From JANNXQ01 sp038238555 (GTDB lineage: Bacteria > Verrucomicrobiota > Verrucomicrobiia > Chthoniobacterales > Chthoniobacteraceae): a DNA stretch of 64,000 nucleotides. The number at the start of each line of letters is the position of its first letter. Position 1 is the stretch's first letter. A model generated the notes under the pieces. It made no database searches. It saw nothing but the letters and a program-made list of their open reading frames with translations, and was not told where the DNA came from. Position numbers and translations under genes: made by a program. Shown here piece by piece: positions 43,247 through 52,920 of the stretch. The stretch is taken from the NCBI GenBank assembly GCA_038238555.1, contig JBBRXP010000003.1, positions 30,551-94,550 of the forward strand, in the 5' to 3' direction.

Positions 43247-44776
43247 CTATTTCGTCGGGATATAAAAGAGTGTGTAATAAGCCGCGTCGTGGAGCAGCGG
43301 CTGGCCGGTGGCGGACTTTACGCCGGTAAGATGAAACTCGTGCACGTGACCTTGGGCGAGGGCATCGAGGACGACGCGCACGCTGCGTTTGTCCGCGCCG
43401 ACTACTATGCTCTTAATTACCGGCTCGGTGCGGTCCACCTCCGGCGAGCCATAAGTCGATTGGTAGATATAAGTGTAAGTCTCCACCTGGTAAGACGCGG
43501 TATCCTTGGCCGACGCTTCGTCGATGGGTTCGGTGAAGGTGAACTCGAAGCCGTCCGGCCTCGACCGCATCTCATGGATTTCAAACGGTGCGCGGCCGGT
43601 CCACACGAGCCGTTGCAAGGCAAAAGGCTTGCCGCCCCGCGCGCCCCAGCCGCGGTCGGTGCCATAGACAAAGAGCGAGGCGTCGCTGGCAAACTCCAGC
43701 GCGAGGCAGCCGCTGTCGAATCCTTGGCGGAAGGGAAAGCACGCGCCTTGGTAATGATCGTTGACCTTCTCGAGAAAGACGCGGGAGACGATGGACTGAG
43801 TCTGGTCGCCGACAAAGAGCTGATCTTTGAACGGGCCGAACTTACCCGTGCAGTCAAAGGCAAAGCCCGACGTGGATTGTCCTAACTTCGGGTAAGGAAA
43901 GTAAATCGAAGGCGGGAGTAACTCCGGAATCTTACCGGCTTCCACGTAAAGGCGGCCACCGCTCTCAGGTTCCGCGCTGGGTGGCTTCAAGCCAGCGGCG
44001 GCGAGCGCTTCCTTAGTTACTGGCTCATCGAACCACTTCAGTCCGCCGGGATGGCCGAGAAAGGCGCCGGGGCGGATCTGCTGGAGTTTGCAGGCGCCAT
44101 TCCACGGGCCTTGGTTATCAGTGTAAAAGAGATCGCCAGCGGCGTTAAAGCCGATGCCGCCGGGTGAGCGGATGCCGGTGCAGATGGGCGACCACTTACC
44201 GGCGGCCGATAACTTAAAACACCAGCCGCGGTAAGGGCTTTCGCTGGTAAAGGAACCGGTAAGGCATAACACCACCCACATATCTCCCGCCTTATCGAAC
44301 TTGGAGCCGAAGGCATACTCGTGGTAATTGCCGCTGATACCCCAGGGGTCGCCGACCGTCTCGAAGAGGTCCGCGCGGCCATCTCCGTTTGTGTCGCGCA
44401 GCCGGGTGACTTCGCCACGTTGCGTGGCGTAGATCGAGCCTTCCTTGTCGCCGGGCCGCACGGCGAGGCCGAGCACTTCGTGGAGGCCGCTGGCAAACTG
44501 CGTCCACTTCGGCGTCGGCGGATCCGACAACACACCTTCGGCGATCCAGATATCGCCATGGCGCGTGGAGCAGGCGAGCCGGTCCGGGCCGAGGAAGCAG
44601 AGCGCGCCGGCTTCCAACGTCACACCCTCGGGCGCGGGCAGCGTGATGAGCCGGTAGTATTGGCTCTCCTCTTCGGTGAGCTGTGCCTGCGCGGGAGGCG
44701 AAGGCTTTGAGGCAATGGAATTTGCCGCGGCGAAAACTACGGCGAAGGCGGAGAGTAACAGCGGGGACTTGGTCAT
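43247..44776 (-). CDS. Exported beta-propeller protein (glucose/sorbosone dehydrogenase-like, PVC type)
   Basis: The 509-residue exported protein has a signal peptide to about residue 22 and repeated propeller strands: LACSTRHGDIWIAEGVL, GSIYATQRGEVTRLRDTNGDGRADLFETV, GGIGFNAAGDLFYTDNQGPW and DQLFVGDQTQSIVSRV. These are typical of the PVC propellers often paired with cytochrome c domains. DTNGDGRAD is a calcium-loop-like motif. A C-terminal Ig-like segment (FEFTFTEPIDEASAKDTASYQV) follows. It starts nine bases after the pentahaem PA14 cytochrome stop, so the pair likely works together in periplasmic oxidation; the sugar or substrate is unknown. Confidence 0.82.
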   Translation of the reverse strand: MTKSPLLLSAFAVVFAAANSIASKPSPPAQAQLTEEESQYYRLITLPAPEGVTLEAGALCFLGPDRLACSTRHGDIWIAEGVLSDPPTPKWTQFASGLHEVLGLAVRPGDKEGSIYATQRGEVTRLRDTNGDGRADLFETVGDPWGISGNYHEYAFGSKFDKAGDMWVVLCLTGSFTSESPYRGWCFKLSAAGKWSPICTGIRSPGGIGFNAAGDLFYTDNQGPWNGACKLQQIRPGAFLGHPGGLKWFDEPVTKEALAAAGLKPPSAEPESGGRLYVEAGKIPELLPPSIYFPYPKLGQSTSGFAFDCTGKFGPFKDQLFVGDQTQSIVSRVFLEKVNDHYQGACFPFRQGFDSGCLALEFASDASLFVYGTDRGWGARGGKPFALQRLVWTGRAPFEIHEMRSRPDGFEFTFTEPIDEASAKDTASYQVETYTYIYQSTYGSPEVDRTEPVIKSIVVGADKRSVRVVLDALAQGHVHEFHLTGVKSATGQPLLHDAAYYTLFYIPTK

Positions 44777-44785
44777 GACAGTTAC

Positions 44786-47530
44786 TTACCAAACGATTTC
44801 CTCGACGATCCTGGCTTCGTTGCCGGCAAAGACGACTGGCACTAATAACTCGGACTTATCGCCAATCCTGCGCACGGCCGGTTTCGCGCCGGGAAAGGTA
44901 AGTTTCATCTTATCGCCGACGAGGAATGCACCGCCGGGCTGAGAGTCGATCTTATCATCCACGGCAGCGCGAAAGTATAAGTTGGCGGGAGGATGTTCGG
45001 AACAAAAAGTAAGTGTGCGCCGGTAACTCCCATCGACTTCTCCCGGCACGCCGAGAGGGTAATCTTCGACTCTTACTCCGTGAAATGAGTAGAGAAAGGT
45101 GGGGCGTCGTTTGTCATCGAGCCGATAACCTCCAAACTGATAACCCGCGGGCGCTCCCACTTCGCTGGGCCAGGGTGCGGCCTGGCTGTCGAGGACGGCA
45201 AAAGGAGCGCCCGGCGGGCTGTGCGCCAGGTTACCACCGAGCGGTTTCTCGAAACCCTCACCGCGCCCACTCCAATGCCGCGCGGCGTCGATGAAGGGGC
45301 CTTGCCAGAGCAGCGCGAGCCGCACTTCATCCGCGTCGAAGGCGAGGTTCACCTTCTCGGGATAGCCCACGCCGATAGCGCGCGGGCCGCCGCCGTCAAT
45401 GAAGTTGCGGTAGATCACGGCCTCATTACTTACGAGTAGCTCCTGCCTGCCCTGCACGAGCCCATCGGGGAGCGACGTGAAATTCTTGCGCGCGAGATAC
45501 GCCCAGATTGCGAAGATTTGTTTCTCCGCGTCGCCGTCGAGCACGCTCTTGTTTACCGCGACTCCACCGGGCCAGAAGGCGGGCATGCGCGTGCCGGGCC
45601 GGAGCGATTGCGGATCGAGCAAGTAACGGCGGAACCAATCCCACTTCAGCCGCTGGCCCGCGGTGGCGAGATCAAGCGCGGGCACGCCGAGGGATTTGTT
45701 GCCGTCAAATGTGTGGCAGGCGATGCACGAGAGGCCGCCGATGCCGACGAGCTTGCGACCGAATTTATTTGCGTCGGTCGCAGCCCCCGGTGCGAACACA
45801 TCTGGCTGCGGCAATCCTTCGGGCCGCGCATCGGCTGTTTCAAAAAGCGCGGGCAGGCGCGCGACGTTGCCGGCTCCAAATTGCGGCATCCGCGCCGCCA
45901 TGTAAGGCCGCACCGCGCCGCCCTCCGCGAGCACGGTGTGCATCCATTCAGGCCGCAGTTTTGCGCCGACGGCGGTGAGTGAGGGCGGGATGCGCCCTTC
46001 GTCGCCGAGATCGACCTCGCCCGCGGTGGTGAAGTATTCGCGCCGCAGTCCTTCCGCACCGCCGCGACGATCGCGACCGTGGCAGGCGTAGCAATTGAGC
46101 GCCGTCATGGTGCGGCGAATCTCGTGTTCTGCATCGAGCGCAACGCTGAGCGCCGCTTGATTGCTGAGTGCCGCCTGGATGGCCGCGCGCTGGCGATCGG
46201 TGAATTGAAATTTCGGAACGCCGGCCTTGGCTGACGCCGCGATGCAGCCTGCGGGCTGGCGCGCGGTTAGTTGGGCGAGTGGCTTGGCGGCGGGCGACGC
46301 TGCATTCACGGCGCCGTCGTGGCAGCGCGCGCATTGCAAGCTCACGAAATAGTTCGCGCCCCGCGCCGCCTTCGCTTCATCGACTGCAAAGGGCGCGTCG
46401 CCGAGTGGCGTCATCGGCTCGCCGTCGTGCGAGAGCGCGCTGGCGGGAATCTTCTGTTTTGAAAGCTCAGGCCCTTTCCAACTCACGGCCAGCGCCCGCT
46501 CACCTGCGGCGTCGAAATAAGTCACCACGATGGCGTGTGGCCCGCCTTCGAGATGCACCGTGCCGTCGCGCGTTTGCTTGGAATGCAAGCCGCCATTTTC
46601 AACGACCATCTTGCCGTCGATGAAGAGCCGTGAGCCGTCGTCGCTCTCGAGATAGAATTTGTACTCGCCCGCTGTCGGCGCGGTGAGGGCGCCGGTGAAA
46701 CGCAGGGCGAACCCATCCTTCCGCCGTGCCGGCTTGAGCGAGATGGTGTCGGCCACGCCCGTCGCATCCGGCTTGAGGCGATCAAACTCGGGAAGCTCGG
46801 GAAGATCTTTTTCGTAGTACTCGTATTGCAGTCCTTTCATTTGCCGGGGCGGGCCGCCGGGCGATTGCCCGCGCAGCAGCCACATCGCGATGGCGTCGGC
46901 TTCGCGTTCCGCGAGCTTCATCCCCGGCATGCGGCCGGCGGGGCGCGACTGAAGCGGATCGCGCAGAAACGCAGCCAACTCGGTCACGGTAAACTTTTTC
47001 GCCAAATCGCCGAGCGGCACCGACGCCGACTTGAGCCGCTCAAATTCCTCCCACGCCGCCGCCGTGTTTTCCCGACCGGGCGGGAGCTCCGCCGGCGCGT
47101 GGCACTGCACGCAGCCGGCACTTTGGTAGAGCCGCTCGCCGGTCTCCATCGCCGCCGCGTTTGCGCCGTGCGGCGCTCCCTGGCGTTGCGGCTGGATGCT
47201 CACCAGAAAATGCGTGAGCGCCTCGATGGCCTCGGCCTTTCGCTCCGCCGGCAGCGTGTGCAGGGTGTCGGGCATGAGCGTCCCCGGCTTCTCGGATTGC
47301 AGATCGGCGAGAAATGCGCGCAGCCACTGCGGTGTCGCGCGCACGCCTTCGGCCCCGAGGTGCGGCGCCCGGCGCGAAGCGAGCCGCTCGCGCACCGGCG
47401 CCGCCGCCTCGTGGCAGGCTACGCAATTCATCTCGGCGATGAGCAGTTCACCGGGTGAAATCTCGGCGCGGGAAAAAGTCGGAAACGCAAGAACGGTGGA
47501 TAAGAAGAACAGCGAAAAGCGAAGCGACAT
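44786..47530 (-). CDS. Exported pentahaem c-type cytochrome with PA14 domain
   Basis: The 914-residue protein has a signal peptide and five CXXCH haem sites: CVACH (36), CVQCH (140), CARCH (400), CYACH (480) and CIACH (602). A PA14 carbohydrate-binding-like domain fills about 231-370 (GLQYEYYEKDLPELPEF, YKFYLESDDGSRLFIDG). The last ~250 residues are a beta-rich domain without haem sites. It probably passes electrons from a PA14-bound, sugar-linked oxidation to the respiratory chain. It is the first gene of the set with the propeller protein and small Cys-rich peptide. Confidence 0.85.
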   Translation of the reverse strand: MSLRFSLFFLSTVLAFPTFSRAEISPGELLIAEMNCVACHEAAAPVRERLASRRAPHLGAEGVRATPQWLRAFLADLQSEKPGTLMPDTLHTLPAERKAEAIEALTHFLVSIQPQRQGAPHGANAAAMETGERLYQSAGCVQCHAPAELPPGRENTAAAWEEFERLKSASVPLGDLAKKFTVTELAAFLRDPLQSRPAGRMPGMKLAEREADAIAMWLLRGQSPGGPPRQMKGLQYEYYEKDLPELPEFDRLKPDATGVADTISLKPARRKDGFALRFTGALTAPTAGEYKFYLESDDGSRLFIDGKMVVENGGLHSKQTRDGTVHLEGGPHAIVVTYFDAAGERALAVSWKGPELSKQKIPASALSHDGEPMTPLGDAPFAVDEAKAARGANYFVSLQCARCHDGAVNAASPAAKPLAQLTARQPAGCIAASAKAGVPKFQFTDRQRAAIQAALSNQAALSVALDAEHEIRRTMTALNCYACHGRDRRGGAEGLRREYFTTAGEVDLGDEGRIPPSLTAVGAKLRPEWMHTVLAEGGAVRPYMAARMPQFGAGNVARLPALFETADARPEGLPQPDVFAPGAATDANKFGRKLVGIGGLSCIACHTFDGNKSLGVPALDLATAGQRLKWDWFRRYLLDPQSLRPGTRMPAFWPGGVAVNKSVLDGDAEKQIFAIWAYLARKNFTSLPDGLVQGRQELLVSNEAVIYRNFIDGGGPRAIGVGYPEKVNLAFDADEVRLALLWQGPFIDAARHWSGRGEGFEKPLGGNLAHSPPGAPFAVLDSQAAPWPSEVGAPAGYQFGGYRLDDKRRPTFLYSFHGVRVEDYPLGVPGEVDGSYRRTLTFCSEHPPANLYFRAAVDDKIDSQPGGAFLVGDKMKLTFPGAKPAVRRIGDKSELLVPVVFAGNEARIVEEIVW

Positions 47531-47876
47531 TGTTTCGAGAAAAGTGGAAGGAAGCGGGTCTGTAATCGCGGATCAGAACCTTATCCAGAGCATTCCCATC
47601 GAGCACGTCGCCGGGCTTTCTAAAAAGGAAGTGAGCGTTTCCGACGTTTCGCTTTTCCACCCAATCGCTGAGCGTTCCGACGACGTTGCGGGCCAGGAGC
47701 GGCGATTTGTAATCGCCGCTCCAACGCTCCGAGCGAGAGCTTCATGGACGGGCCAACGATCCCACGCGCTTCAACGCCCGAGCCTCCGCGCCGCCCCCCT
47801 TCGCGTGCGGCTTTTGGTTCGGCGAATTGCAATAGCCGTTCCCTCGGATTGTCGCACCGGATCGTTGAGCGCTTTG
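47531..47876. other. 346-base intergenic stretch with palindrome
   Basis: This gap separates the start of the pentahaem cytochrome gene from the stop of the DUF1501 gene, both on the minus strand. It contains the 27-base palindrome at 47696-47722 and otherwise no frame with coding character. The promoter of the cytochrome set should be in the left part, but no clear box pair is visible. Confidence 0.5.
47696..47722. repeat. Perfect 12-bp-arm palindrome
   Basis: GGAGCGGCGATT, loop TGT, then AATCGCCGCTCC. Both strands read the same. No T-run follows. The pattern resembles the hairpin at 24140-24161 and fits a small palindromic intergenic family. Confidence 0.75.
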
Positions 47877-49184
47877 TCAGGAGCCGAGTGATCCGATGAG
47901 TTCCTTCATCGGCGTGCCGTAGCGCGTGATCATCACGGGCCGTCCGCTCGGGGTTTTGTATTCCTTGCGCGGGTCGATGCCGAGGGCGGTGTAGAAGGTC
48001 GCGGCGACGTCGTCGGGCGTGATCGCCTTGTCCTTGGGGCCTTCGCCTTTCGAGTCGGATTCGCCGATGACCTGGCCGCCGCGGATGCCGCCGCCGGCGA
48101 GCAGGCAGAACATCGCGCGCGGGTAGTGATCGCGTCCACCGCGCTGGCTGATCTTCGGCGTACGGCCGAATTCGCCCGTGACGAAGACGATGGTCGAGTC
48201 GAGCAGGCCTTTCATCGCCAGCGCGGTCAAGAGGCCGCTGAGGCCGGCGTCGAAGGGAGGCAGTTGTTTGGTTTTGAGAACGTTGAAATTGTCGTAGTGC
48301 GTGTCCCAGCCGCCGAGATTGACGGTCACAAATTTCACGCCGTTCTCGACCAGCCGCGTGGCGAGCAGGCAGCTCTGCGCGAATTGCTCGGCAGGGAAGA
48401 GGCTGGTGATGCCGGCGCTTTCCTTGGAGATGTCGAAGGCTTCGCGCGCGGCGGGCGAGCGCATCATCGCGTAGGCTTTCTGCCCAAATTCATCCATGCC
48501 CGCGAGCACCTTGTCTTCGTACGCAAAGTCGCCAAACGCGGTGTCGTAGCGCTTCACGAGATTTTGCCGGCGGTCGATGTCCGCGAGGGTGACGCCGTTG
48601 CCGAGCGCGAGGCCGCGAATTTTCATTGGCTGGCCTTGCTTGGGCGTCTCGCCTGTCTCGAACGGTCCGTATTGCACGCCGAGATAGCCGGTCGAATTGT
48701 AACCCTGGCCGGGCACGGCGACGAAGCCGGGTAGGTCCGCGGGCGCGCCGAGTTCCTTTGTGACGACGGCACCGTAAGTGGGAAAGGCGAGCGAGGGCAG
48801 CGGGCGATTGCCGGTGCCCATGTAGAGCGAGCCAAGGTCGTGCGCGGCGAGCGTGTGCGAGACGCCGCGCAGGATGGCAAATTTGTCCGCGCACTGCGCG
48901 AGCTTCGGTAGGTGCTCGCAGATCTGGATGCCATCGACGTTCGTGGCGATCGGCTTGAACTCGCCCCGGTGTGTGTCGGGCGCGTCGGGCTTGAGGTCGA
49001 AGGTGTCGAGGTGCGATGGCCCGCCGCCGAGGCGGACGAAGATCGCGGCTTTTGCCTTGGCACCGCTCGTCCCGGCGACGGCGAGATATTGTTGGAGATT
49101 GAAGCCGAGGCCGAAGCCGGTGACGGCGCCGATGCGAAGGAAGTCGCGGCGGGAAACGCCGTCGCAGCAGAGGTAGGTGCTCAT
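47877..49184 (-). CDS. DUF1501 family protein (Tat-exported sulfatase-fold)
   Basis: The 435-residue protein has a Tat signal SRRDFLRIGAVTGFGLG near the N-terminus, then FVRLGGGPSHLDTFDLKP, GVSHTLAAHDLGSLYMG, VNLGGWDTHYDN and VTGEFGRTPKISQRGGRDHYP. These are hallmark motifs of DUF1501, an alkaline-phosphatase/sulfatase-like fold common in Planctomycetota and Verrucomicrobiota. The gene follows the DUF1549/DUF1553 cytochrome gene by 40 bases, the classic pairing. The reaction is not established. Confidence 0.92.
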   Translation of the reverse strand: MSTYLCCDGVSRRDFLRIGAVTGFGLGFNLQQYLAVAGTSGAKAKAAIFVRLGGGPSHLDTFDLKPDAPDTHRGEFKPIATNVDGIQICEHLPKLAQCADKFAILRGVSHTLAAHDLGSLYMGTGNRPLPSLAFPTYGAVVTKELGAPADLPGFVAVPGQGYNSTGYLGVQYGPFETGETPKQGQPMKIRGLALGNGVTLADIDRRQNLVKRYDTAFGDFAYEDKVLAGMDEFGQKAYAMMRSPAAREAFDISKESAGITSLFPAEQFAQSCLLATRLVENGVKFVTVNLGGWDTHYDNFNVLKTKQLPPFDAGLSGLLTALAMKGLLDSTIVFVTGEFGRTPKISQRGGRDHYPRAMFCLLAGGGIRGGQVIGESDSKGEGPKDKAITPDDVAATFYTALGIDPRKEYKTPSGRPVMITRYGTPMKELIGSLGS

Positions 49185-49224
49185 GGTGTATTTGGGTTTG
49201 GTAGTCGAGGTTGGAAAGAAGTGC

Positions 49225-52008
49225 TCAGTGGTTCACCATGAACTCGCGGGTGTTGAGCATGGCCCAGAACAATTCGCGCACACCGTCCACGGGATTGTTT
49301 GCGGCGGTGAGATCGGCCTTCGCCTTCTCGAATTCATCTCCGGTGGGCGGACGGCTCACGGTGCGCAGAAATACTTCTTCGATCGCGCGGTTAAAATCGA
49401 CCGGCTTGCGCTGCCGCGCGCGATCGAGTTCGGCACGCGTGCGCTGGATGCGCTCGTCGAGTTCCGCGATCTGGCGCTCGCGTTTCTCCCGCCGGTCCTC
49501 GTCGCGCTCGGCGGGCTGCGCAGTCGAGCGCTGTTTGTTGGCTTCGAATTTCGCCAGGTCGTCCCGCAAGTGCTCGGGCGAAGACTCCGCACCCGCTTCG
49601 CGCCGCAACTGCTCGATCCACCCGGAGCCGTCGCGCTTTGCGGAATCCACGAGCGCGAGCAGCGCGGGATCGTTGCGCGTGTAGATGGTCTGGAGCAACG
49701 TCGGATCGCCTGTGCGTTCGCAGTCGCAATTCGCGTTGCGCGCGGGTTTGCCGAAGGTGTTGAGCGTGTAATTATCGCTGCCCTTGGCTTTGCCGCTGAT
49801 GGAGGCGTTCGGGCCGATCGCGCGATTTTCGACGTCCGCCGCAATCTTTGCCTGCGCGCTGCTCGATGCCGTGGCGATGACGATCGAGTCGAAGACCATC
49901 TCCGCCGGCAGACGCCGGATGCGGGCGTGGCTGAAATTTTTGTCATCGAGCTCATTGCTCGGCGTCACGCGCCAGCTCCGCTGATACGTGTCGCTGTTGG
50001 CGATGGTGCGGTGCAGCCACTTCATGTCGTAGCCGCTCTTGGCAAAGCCGGCGGCGAGGTAATCCATCAGCTCCTTGTTCGAGGGCGGGTTGGCAAGGTT
50101 CATGTCGTCTGCAGGCTCGACGATGCCGCGCCCGAAATAGACCGCCCATGCGCGGTTGACGAAGGCGCGCGCGAAATAAGGATTTTGTTTTGCGCGCAAC
50201 CACGCCATCAGCGGCTCGCGTGGGTCGGGATAAGTGGTGAGCATCACCTCATCGCCGCCGAGAATTTTCGGCGTGAAGACACGGCCGTCGAAGGTCGGGT
50301 CTTTCATTTTGCGGCGCTCGATTTCCTCGGCCGATGGCGCGCGCTGTTGCTTGGGCGCATTCACGTAAAGCTCGCGAAAGGGCAGGAGTTCGCCCGCGCG
50401 CAAGAGCTTGGTGAGTTCCTCGCGGTATTCGCGGCGGTTCTTCTGAAGCTTCTTGTCGTAGCCGAATCGCTGCTCGATCCCCTTGAGCGTGCTGTTGTAG
50501 GTGATCGCTTCACTTCCGGGCCGGCTGTCGCCGTAATTCACCGGCTCAAAGAACGCCTGAAACTGCTTGAAGTCGGTCTGCGTCCACTGATCGAACGGAT
50601 GCTTGTGGCACTGCGCGCACTCGATGCGCACTCCCAGGAAGGTGTGTGCGAAGGCGAGCGCCTTTTCCTCCGGCTTGCGCACGTTGGTCCGCGTCCAGAA
50701 GTAAGGCATGTTCGGCCGCGCCGCAAAGTCCGCGCGGTTCTCATCGCGGAAGTACGAGCCCATTTCCAAGGCGAACTCTTCGTAAGTTTGCCCGGGTTTT
50801 GTGCGGCCGGTGGCGAGCACGATCCCCTCGACGATTTTGTCGTAGCCCACGTTGTCGGCCACACGCTTCTGGATCCAGTCATACCATTGGCGCGAGAAGC
50901 GATCGGCCAGCGGCAGGTCGCCGCTGTTGTTATTGATCTGGCGCGGATTGTTACCGCTGTAATCACACAGCAGCGTCGTCCACCATGCGGCGTAGCCGGG
51001 CGTCGCGAGCAGCGCCTCGATTTTCTTCGCGCGCTTGTCGAGCGATCGGTCGGCGAGAAAAGCGCGCACTTGTTCCGGCGTCGGCAGGGTCGCCGTCATG
51101 TCGAGACTCACGCGGCGCAGGAACTCCGCGTCGGTGCATATCTCCGACGGCACGATGCCGGCCTTGCGCAGCTTGTTGAGGACGAGCTCATCAAGCTTCG
51201 TGCGCGTCGGCACCTTCGGGAATTTCGCCGCGGTGAACTCGGAGGCCGGCAGCATCGTCGGCACCGGCTGCACGCCGTTGTCGTAGAAGACGACGATGTG
51301 CGTGTCGCCCTTTTCCTTGCACGTCACGAGCCCCGTCGCGCTCACGTCGGCGACCGACTCATCGTTGGTGCGGAAGCGCGTGAGCTGCGTCACGTCCTCG
51401 ACCGTTCCGTCCTTCCAGTGCGCCATCACGCGAAGCTGCTGGGCGTCGCCCTGCTTTGCAAAGACGATCTCACCCGGTTCGACCACGAGCTGGTCGAACT
51501 CGCCGGTCTCGACCGTGTCGTTCTTCGCGCCGCCCTGCACCCACTTGAGCAGGAGATTGTATTCCCACGAGCCTTTCGCGATGCGCTCCTTGCCCTTGTG
51601 CTTCTCTTCATTGGTCGATTTGAGCAGGATGAGGCTGTCGGTCGGATGCGCCGGATCCACGCGCGGCCCGTTGTCGGATTCGGCGTTGATGGCCTTGTGA
51701 TCCTTGTCGAAGTCGTAGCCGAAGAGCGAAAGCTGAAAGCCGCCCTGGCCGCTAAACGCCCCGTGGCATTCGCGCCCGCTGCAACCCGTGCGGCTCATCA
51801 GCGGCACGACGTGGCGGCGGAAGCTAGGATCTTCAGCCTTCGCGAGGTCTTTCCAGCGCGTCTCCGCGGTTGCCAGTTTCGTGTCCGCGGCGTGGCCTGT
51901 CTTGGTCTGTTGAATGACGAGGCCAAATGCCGCGAGCGGAAGAACTGCGAGACCTGCGACCAGCAAGGCGTGCGGTGCAATGGAGCGGACGAAGGTCGGC
52001 AAACGCAT
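49225..52008 (-). CDS. DUF1549/DUF1553 exported cytochrome-like protein
   Basis: The 927-residue exported protein has a signal/anchor near residues 12-32. A c-type-like site with CX4CH spacing (CSGRECH, 76-82) is usual for this family. An Ig-like part follows (VVEPGEIVFAKQGDAQQLRV). The DUF1549 core (RRVSLDMTATLPTPEQVRAFL) carries CAQCHKHPFDQW (464-475), and the DUF1553 C-terminal region has NRAWAVYFGRGIVEPADD and a FSHARIRRLPAEMVFDSIV segment. A charged coiled-coil (about 800-870) is inserted near the end. It pairs with DUF1501; an electron-transfer role in degradation of complex polymers is presumed. Confidence 0.9.
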   Translation of the reverse strand: MRLPTFVRSIAPHALLVAGLAVLPLAAFGLVIQQTKTGHAADTKLATAETRWKDLAKAEDPSFRRHVVPLMSRTGCSGRECHGAFSGQGGFQLSLFGYDFDKDHKAINAESDNGPRVDPAHPTDSLILLKSTNEEKHKGKERIAKGSWEYNLLLKWVQGGAKNDTVETGEFDQLVVEPGEIVFAKQGDAQQLRVMAHWKDGTVEDVTQLTRFRTNDESVADVSATGLVTCKEKGDTHIVVFYDNGVQPVPTMLPASEFTAAKFPKVPTRTKLDELVLNKLRKAGIVPSEICTDAEFLRRVSLDMTATLPTPEQVRAFLADRSLDKRAKKIEALLATPGYAAWWTTLLCDYSGNNPRQINNNSGDLPLADRFSRQWYDWIQKRVADNVGYDKIVEGIVLATGRTKPGQTYEEFALEMGSYFRDENRADFAARPNMPYFWTRTNVRKPEEKALAFAHTFLGVRIECAQCHKHPFDQWTQTDFKQFQAFFEPVNYGDSRPGSEAITYNSTLKGIEQRFGYDKKLQKNRREYREELTKLLRAGELLPFRELYVNAPKQQRAPSAEEIERRKMKDPTFDGRVFTPKILGGDEVMLTTYPDPREPLMAWLRAKQNPYFARAFVNRAWAVYFGRGIVEPADDMNLANPPSNKELMDYLAAGFAKSGYDMKWLHRTIANSDTYQRSWRVTPSNELDDKNFSHARIRRLPAEMVFDSIVIATASSSAQAKIAADVENRAIGPNASISGKAKGSDNYTLNTFGKPARNANCDCERTGDPTLLQTIYTRNDPALLALVDSAKRDGSGWIEQLRREAGAESSPEHLRDDLAKFEANKQRSTAQPAERDEDRREKRERQIAELDERIQRTRAELDRARQRKPVDFNRAIEEVFLRTVSRPPTGDEFEKAKADLTAANNPVDGVRELFWAMLNTREFMVNH

Positions 52009-52112
52009 AGGGGAAAAATCTTCGAAGAGTAGGAGTTTGCGTTAGGCCGGATATTAGGCGGGATTTTCCATGCGCTTGACCGCGTGGTATCGGCGCGGCG
52101 ACGGTGCCGGCC

Positions 52113-52883
52113 ATGTCCGCAAAGGCGCGTCGCATTGTCCTCAAGTTCGGCTCCGGCATTCTCGCCAGTGCGCGGGGAAATTCGCTCGATCGGCGGCAAT
52201 TCAAGCGGCTCGCTGCGGAAGTCGCGGCGCTGGTGGAGGCGGGGCATGAAGTGGCCATCGTATCGAGTGGCGCGGTGGCGGCAGGGCTGGGCGCGCTGGG
52301 ACTCGAGGAGCGGCCGGAATCGCTCGCAGCGCGGCAGGCGTGCGCGGCGGTGGGGCAGTCGAAACTCATGCAGCTCTATGCCGCCAATTTCGCCGCGCAC
52401 GGATTGAACGTCGCGCAATTGCTGCTCACGCACGGCGATCTCGACAGCCGCGCGCGCCACGCCAATGCGCGCAACACCCTCGAGTGCCTTTTCGAGCGGC
52501 GGAAGGTGGTGCCCATCATCAATGAAAACGATTCCGTGGCCGTCGAAGAACTGCGCTTCGGCGACAACGACCGGCTCTCCGCGGAAGTCGCGATGCTCGC
52601 CGGCGCCGATCTTCTCATCCTGCTCACGAGCGTGGACGGCTTGCTCGATGAACGCGGCCGCATCGTGCCGCTGGTCACAAACATCGACGCCGTGGCGAGC
52701 TTGGTGCGGCAGGAGAAAGGAAAACTTTCCGTCGGCGGCATGGCTTCAAAACTCCAGGCCGTGAAGCTCGCGGTGGAGGCCGGAATTTCCACCTACATCG
52801 CCAGCGGCATGGAGCCGGGTCGCATCGCAGCCGCAGTCGCGGGGAAAAAAATCGGGACGCGGTTCGTGGCGAGAGAGCCATGA
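52113..52883 (+). CDS. proB: Glutamate 5-kinase without PUA domain
   Basis: From ATG 52113 the protein has 256 residues: RRIVLKFGSGILA, VAIVSSGAVAAGL, PIINENDSVAVEELRFGDNDRLSAEVA and GGMASKLQAVKLAVEAG. It phosphorylates glutamate to gamma-glutamyl phosphate, first step of proline synthesis. Only the amino acid kinase domain is present; the C-terminal PUA domain of E. coli ProB is absent, a known shorter form. It is followed by proA after 37 bases. A GTG three codons upstream (52104) is an alternative start. Confidence 0.94.
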   Translation: MSAKARRIVLKFGSGILASARGNSLDRRQFKRLAAEVAALVEAGHEVAIVSSGAVAAGLGALGLEERPESLAARQACAAVGQSKLMQLYAANFAAHGLNVAQLLLTHGDLDSRARHANARNTLECLFERRKVVPIINENDSVAVEELRFGDNDRLSAEVAMLAGADLLILLTSVDGLLDERGRIVPLVTNIDAVASLVRQEKGKLSVGGMASKLQAVKLAVEAGISTYIASGMEPGRIAAAVAGKKIGTRFVAREP

Positions 52884-52885
52884 CT

Positions 52886-52920
52886 TTTTGTGCCTTTCGT
52901 GTATTTCGTGGATCACTCCC
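52886..52920 (+). repeat. Short dispersed repeat between proB and proA, copy 1
   Basis: The stretch TTTTGTGCCTTTCGTGTATT and following bases match 59381-59414 at roughly four out of five positions, including TGTGCCTT and TGTATT. Both copies lie just upstream of a gene boundary. Confidence 0.6.

Noticed and set aside
49177..52032. 951-codon open frame on the + strand opposite the DUF1549/DUF1553 gene
   Set aside because: It is antisense to a gene with strong family motifs; the translation is Arg/Ala/Val-rich with no domain and results from GC-rich codon bias.
52051..52056. Minus-strand TAATAT as -10 box for the DUF1549 gene
   Set aside because: Position is plausible, but no matching -35 sequence is visible, so support is too weak.
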